A stretch of 64,000 nt of DNA from G963674835 sp963674835 (lineage in GTDB: Bacteria; Planctomycetota; Planctomycetia; Pirellulales; Thermoguttaceae). A program made the position numbers and the translations under genes. A model generated the notes under the pieces. It saw nothing but the letters and a program-made list of their open reading frames with translations, was not told the DNA's origin and searched no databases. The stretch spans positions 1,736,001 to 1,800,000 of the forward strand of contig CAXXKC010000002.1 of the NCBI GenBank assembly GCA_963674835.2, given 5' to 3'. Below, piece by piece: positions 60,898 to 64,000 of this stretch (positions within the stretch are counted from its first letter, which is position 1; the number at the start of each line of letters is the position of its first letter).

Positions 60898-62280
60898 TTA
60901 TGGGATCTGGATTTCCTGCTGTTCCACGGCCAGGTTGGGTGACTCGACCGAGTCGGGTTTTTCGCCGTTGTGGAACGAGGCGTGGTTTCCGGCGGCTTTC
61001 TTGGCGTGTTTGAGCGTGGCCTCCAGGCGATGGAAGAACGCCTCGTGGGTGTTGTCCGGTACGACCTCGATGATCCCGCAGGAGACGGTCACGGGGATTC
61101 TCGCACCGTTCTGGAGGAAGTCGGCCTTATCGATAGTCTGGCGGATCAGTTCAGCGGTCTTGACAGCCGCGCGGGGACCCACGTTGGTGAACACGGCGAG
61201 GAACTGCTGTCCGGAAAGGCGTCCGAGGAGGTCACCGCTGTTGATGCGCTGCTGGATGAGGGCGGACACTTCGACGAGGATGCGGTCGCTGGCGGCGAAT
61301 CCGAACTCTTCGTTGAGCTTGCCGAAGTGGTCGAGGTCGAACAGCGCGGCGGACATCTGCCGGTCGTGATGCCGTTTCTGCTTCCACCACTGCCAGAGCG
61401 TGGATTCGAGGCCGATGCGATTGCGAAGCCCGGTCAGGGGGTCGTTGTGGAGGCGTTTCTCGATCGCATCGACGCGGTCTTCGTAGCGGGCGATCGTCAT
61501 GAAGGCCATTTCCTGATCGTCGCGGAGCTTGTGGCGGGCGGCGCGGAGATTGTTGAGTTCGGTGAGCAGGCGTTGGCCGGCAGCGTGCAGATCGCTTTGG
61601 AGGTCGAGGAACTGGAGGTTGCTGATGGTGGTCTCGACCTGGGCGGCCTGTTCGAGATTGGCCATCTCGATATCCTCGCCCAGGCTCTTCAGTTCACCGA
61701 GCTCGCTGATGCGATTACTGAATTTTTCGGCGGCCTGGCTCTGTTCGACCAGGTAGACCTGGCAGTCGTCGAGCAGTCGTTCGCGGCACTGCTGAATCGT
61801 TTCGAGATCGGGTTCTTCTCGAATGGCCCGCAACCGCGTGTTGAGATCGACGGCCTGCTGGCCGCTCTTGATCATGGCGATGTTCAGCTTGAGGATCGAC
61901 GTTTCGACGTACTTCTCGTTGAGATTCCAGGCCTCGGGCTGGTCGAGACTGAGCAGTTCGGCGACGTCGTCGTCGTACGGTTCATAGCAGGGATCGAGTT
62001 GGCCCGAGTCGGGAGGATCGTCGTCGAGCATGTCGGCAATCGTGGCGGTGTCGACAGGCGGCTCCTTCTCGCCGAGAAGTTCGGAAAGCGACGACTGGAC
62101 GTCGGATGTGGGCGGAGGTGACTTGGCAGCCGCGGCGGGAGGCGTCTGTTCGCGGGGCCGCGGAAGAGGTGGTCGGCTGGTGAGGGCGTTCCAGGAGCCG
62201 AAACCGAGGTGCACAGCCAGCGCATAGCCTAGCGCCAGGTTGAGCACTCCGATCATTAGGACAAGGCCGACCAGCCCCAT
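60898..62280 (-). CDS. Membrane-anchored protein with a degenerate GGDEF domain
   Basis: 460 residues from the ATG at 62278-62280, chosen for GAGAGGAGG just upstream. The N-terminal helix MGLVGLVLMIGVLNLALGYA anchors it. A disordered acidic region and a long helical region (about 120-275) follow, then a GGDEF fold at about 280-445. DPLTGLRNRIG and the metal Asp in ALFDLDHFGKLNEEFGF are kept, but the active-site GGDEF is SGQQF (356-360) and the RxxD inhibitory site is lost. It probably cannot make c-di-GMP and may act as a receptor or scaffold. Confidence 0.88.
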   Translation of the reverse strand: MGLVGLVLMIGVLNLALGYALAVHLGFGSWNALTSRPPLPRPREQTPPAAAAKSPPPTSDVQSSLSELLGEKEPPVDTATIADMLDDDPPDSGQLDPCYEPYDDDVAELLSLDQPEAWNLNEKYVETSILKLNIAMIKSGQQAVDLNTRLRAIREEPDLETIQQCRERLLDDCQVYLVEQSQAAEKFSNRISELGELKSLGEDIEMANLEQAAQVETTISNLQFLDLQSDLHAAGQRLLTELNNLRAARHKLRDDQEMAFMTIARYEDRVDAIEKRLHNDPLTGLRNRIGLESTLWQWWKQKRHHDRQMSAALFDLDHFGKLNEEFGFAASDRILVEVSALIQQRINSGDLLGRLSGQQFLAVFTNVGPRAAVKTAELIRQTIDKADFLQNGARIPVTVSCGIIEVVPDNTHEAFFHRLEATLKHAKKAAGNHASFHNGEKPDSVESPNLAVEQQEIQIP

Positions 62281-62589
62281 GGCGATTCGCCTCCTCTCCG
62301 ATATTTCCAAGGAAACTATACGTCGCGACTATGGGGGGGACGCTGGAGAGTGATAGGCAAGAGGTGGGAGCGGCACGTGGCGACCGGCGCTCGGCGGAAC
62401 ATCCGGAGGATTCGGAATGTCGTTGGCCACAAGTGGAACAGCGGGATTGGTGAACTGATGGCGGCCGGGAGCGATGTCAACTGGGTTGCCAACCCCCCTT
62501 TGAAGGACGAGAATACAGGCGTGGCAGCAGAATGGTTGCGCGAGCACACTGCGGAGGCGTGCTCAACGCTCAGATGACGGAGGCTTCTT
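62281..62589. other. Divergent intergenic region, no gene recognised
   Basis: 309 bases between the divergent GGDEF-like and DUF4261-like genes. It presumably holds both promoters; no clear consensus is seen. Confidence 0.35.
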
Positions 62590-63342
62590 ATGCCGCGTCC
62601 TATGGTTGCGTTGGTCGCCCTGCGGGAAGCGGTGTTTCCGTCGGAAGCCGACATGTTCAGGCGGTTGCAGGCCGATCGGCCGGATCTGCCTTCGATCGGC
62701 GATGTGGAACGCCATGAGGACGTGTGCACGTTCGCGATCGGTTCAGATACGGCCGCGGTGTCGTTGATGGACATGCCCATTCCGTGGGAAGATCTGGAGC
62801 CGGCCTGCGCACACGCGTGGTACTGGCCGGAAGCGGCGCAGTCGATGAGGAACCACGGGGCGCACATTCTGGTGGTGGTTCTTTCCGATTCGGAGGACCG
62901 CGTGGGCGTGGCCATGCTGTTGACCAACCTGGTGGCGGCCGTGGCGGCGTGCACGCAGACCGCCGGCGTCTGCTGGGTACCCGCCGCACTGGTCCATCCG
63001 GCCGACGCCTTCGTCGCAGCGAGCCGGGAGCGGGATCGCGAGTATCTGCCGTTATACCTTTGGGTCGACTTCGCGATTCAGCAGGAGCCGGACGGCAGTC
63101 ATTCGCTGTTCACGCGAGGGCTTCAGGAGTTCGACGTCATGGAAATCGAGGTTCGCGGCAGCCGGAAGGACCCGGACCTTCTGCTGGACCGCGTGTTCAA
63201 CGTGGCCCATTACCTGCTGGAAAACGGACCCGTTCTGGAGGACGGGGAGACGATCGGCCTGACGGACGAGGAGGAAATACCGATCGTTCACGGGCCATCG
63301 ATGTGGGACGCAGGGACCACCGTCATTCAACTCGGTTTGTAG
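62590..63342 (+). CDS. DUF4261-like protein
   Basis: 250 residues with GGAGG upstream of the ATG. It reads as a cytosolic alpha/beta protein: PMVALVALREAVFPSEADMF, DTAAVSLMDMPIPWEDLEPA, HILVVVLSDSEDRVGVAMLL, CTQTAGVCWVPAALVHPADA and LYLWVDFAIQQEPDGSHSLF. This order matches proteins annotated with the DUF4261 domain, of unknown function. A GYD-domain gene starts 11 bases downstream, so they are probably co-expressed. Confidence 0.8.
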   Translation: MPRPMVALVALREAVFPSEADMFRRLQADRPDLPSIGDVERHEDVCTFAIGSDTAAVSLMDMPIPWEDLEPACAHAWYWPEAAQSMRNHGAHILVVVLSDSEDRVGVAMLLTNLVAAVAACTQTAGVCWVPAALVHPADAFVAASRERDREYLPLYLWVDFAIQQEPDGSHSLFTRGLQEFDVMEIEVRGSRKDPDLLLDRVFNVAHYLLENGPVLEDGETIGLTDEEEIPIVHGPSMWDAGTTVIQLGL

Positions 63343-63353
63343 GAGACGTACCC

Positions 63354-63638
63354 ATGGCTACGTTCTTGATGTTTGGGAAGTACACGCCCGAGTCGTTGCA
63401 GCAGATTTCGGCCGAGCGGACCGAACAGGCCAAGCAGTTGATTCAGCAGCATGGCGGCAAGGTGGAAGCCATCTATGCCACGCTGGGGAAGAACGATTTG
63501 GTCTGTATCGTGACGCTGCCGGGGATTGAAGAGGCGATCAAGGCGTCGGTGGCGTTGGCCAAGATGAGCGGGATCGCCTTTACGACGACGCCGGCCGTGG
63601 CGGTCGAACAGTTCGATCGGCTGGCGAGCGGGCTGTGA
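63354..63638 (+). CDS. GYD-domain small protein
   Basis: 94 residues from the ATG at 63354 with AGGAG 8 bases upstream. It matches the GYD family, small dimeric alpha/beta-barrel-like proteins: MATFLMFGKYTPESLQQISA, GGKVEAIYATLGKNDLVCIV, LAKMSGIAFTTTPAVAVEQF. The function is unknown. It is only 11 bases after the DUF4261-like gene. Confidence 0.9.
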   Translation: MATFLMFGKYTPESLQQISAERTEQAKQLIQQHGGKVEAIYATLGKNDLVCIVTLPGIEEAIKASVALAKMSGIAFTTTPAVAVEQFDRLASGL

Positions 63639-63713
63639 CGGTCTGCTGATGCCGGCGCAGCGATTGGGCGGCCACGTTCGCGGGCGGTGGCATTGGGCTC
63701 AGCGTGGACCGAC

Positions 63714-64000
63714 TCAGGCGTGCATCGGCACGGGCTGGAGCCACTGTTCGAACCCCGCGGCGATGTTGTGGAAGCCGACATTGGCGTGCCAGGTGCACTG
63801 GGCAATCGCACCGCCGCGGCCGTAATCGAGCGCGCGCTGGAGGCGACGGGTGGCGTTTCGGACGTCGTCGGGTCTGGCGTGAAAGAGCGTGTGGGATAGA
63901 TCGATTTCACCCCAGAACGTCACCCGTCCCCGATACCGGGCAGCGAGGTCCTCGAAATCGGCAGGTGGGAGGGGCGCGTGGATGGCGTCGGCGCCGAGCT
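63714..64000 (-). CDS. Uroporphyrinogen-decarboxylase-like protein, C-terminal part
   Basis: The frame enters from the right edge and ends at 63714. The visible 94 residues (LGADAIHAPLPPADFEDLAA, RGRVTFWGEIDLSHTLFHAR, RLQRALDYGRGGAIAQCTWH, ANVGFHNIAAGFEQWLQ) match the C-terminal part of the URO-D/MtaA-like family found often in planctomycetes. These TIM-barrel proteins include heme enzymes and corrinoid methyltransferases. The WGEID and IAQC pattern favours the methyltransferase-like subgroup rather than HemE; this is inference. Confidence 0.72.
   Translation of the reverse strand, partial: LGADAIHAPLPPADFEDLAARYRGRVTFWGEIDLSHTLFHARPDDVRNATRRLQRALDYGRGGAIAQCTWHANVGFHNIAAGFEQWLQPVPMHA

Noticed and set aside
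1..64000. CRISPR arrays
   Set aside because: The repeats seen are dispersed or coding 45-bp repeats without unique spacers, and no cas gene is present.
1..64000. tRNA or rRNA genes
   Set aside because: No T-arm consensus in a cloverleaf context and no rRNA core sequences were recognised by eye; a tRNAscan run would be decisive.

Overview
The window looks like chromosomal DNA from a high-GC planctomycete (Pirellulales-like). This is inferred from the protein families present: two PEP-CTERM proteins, two cysteine-rich YTV-type repeat proteins, Tat-exported Gfo/Idh/MocA and sugar-isomerase-like proteins, a sialate O-acetylesterase, a DUF4091-like protein and a lone fliM. No rRNA, tRNA, CRISPR array, prophage or plasmid backbone was found. 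The only complete transposon is one IS4-family element with two small non-autonomous relatives.

Layout. 1-5.7 kb: secreted proteins, the nucleotide-pool sanitiser rdgB, a membrane protein and an FG-GAP/VCBS protein. 5.9-9.8 kb: an oppA-oppB-oppC-like peptide importer on the minus strand without its ATPases. 9.9-10.2 kb: a candidate non-coding RNA ending in a strong terminator. 10.3-29.4 kb: a long plus-strand housekeeping block with a SpoU-type methyltransferase, purA, uppS, cdsA, phoH, a 7TM-HD phosphodiesterase-like protein, ybeY, a CorC/HlyC-type CBS protein, recO, a BamD-like lipoprotein, an LptE-like lipoprotein, folP, proA, fliM and a Cho/UvrC-like GIY-YIG nuclease. 29.6-37.9 kb: a cell-surface region with a pseudopilin, a 648-residue YTV protein, two PEP-CTERM proteins and a second Cys-rich YTV protein. 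38.6-45.3 kb: an old-yellow-enzyme-like oxidoreductase, galK, an HTH regulator, a glycosyltransferase and hisI-hisG. 45.4-59.4 kb: a cluster of mostly secreted carbohydrate-related proteins. 59.5-64 kb: a TPR protein, a degenerate GGDEF protein, a DUF4261/GYD pair and a uroporphyrinogen-decarboxylase-like gene cut by the window edge.

How parts work together. uppS and cdsA supply lipid carriers and phospholipid precursors. The phoH/HD/ybeY/CBS/recO order is a common conserved block for RNA and ribosome maintenance and DNA repair. The BamD- and LptE-like lipoproteins point to a diderm envelope. The PEP-CTERM proteins need an exosortase that is not in this window. The 45-59 kb cluster suggests breakdown of acetylated or deoxy sugar-containing polysaccharides, which is inference.

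The most interesting structure is intergenic. (1) A dispersed repeat of about 93 bp with two predicted hairpins is present in eight full copies and one partial copy; several copies begin exactly at, or overlap, a stop codon. (2) Two identical 140-bp MITEs share 17-bp terminal repeats and 11-bp target duplications with the intact IS4-family element, and all three sit in palindromic targets. (3) Two further families of short repeats recur between genes, and one lies in the near-duplicate leaders of two secreted-enzyme genes. (4) Orphan intrinsic terminators suggest undescribed small RNAs.
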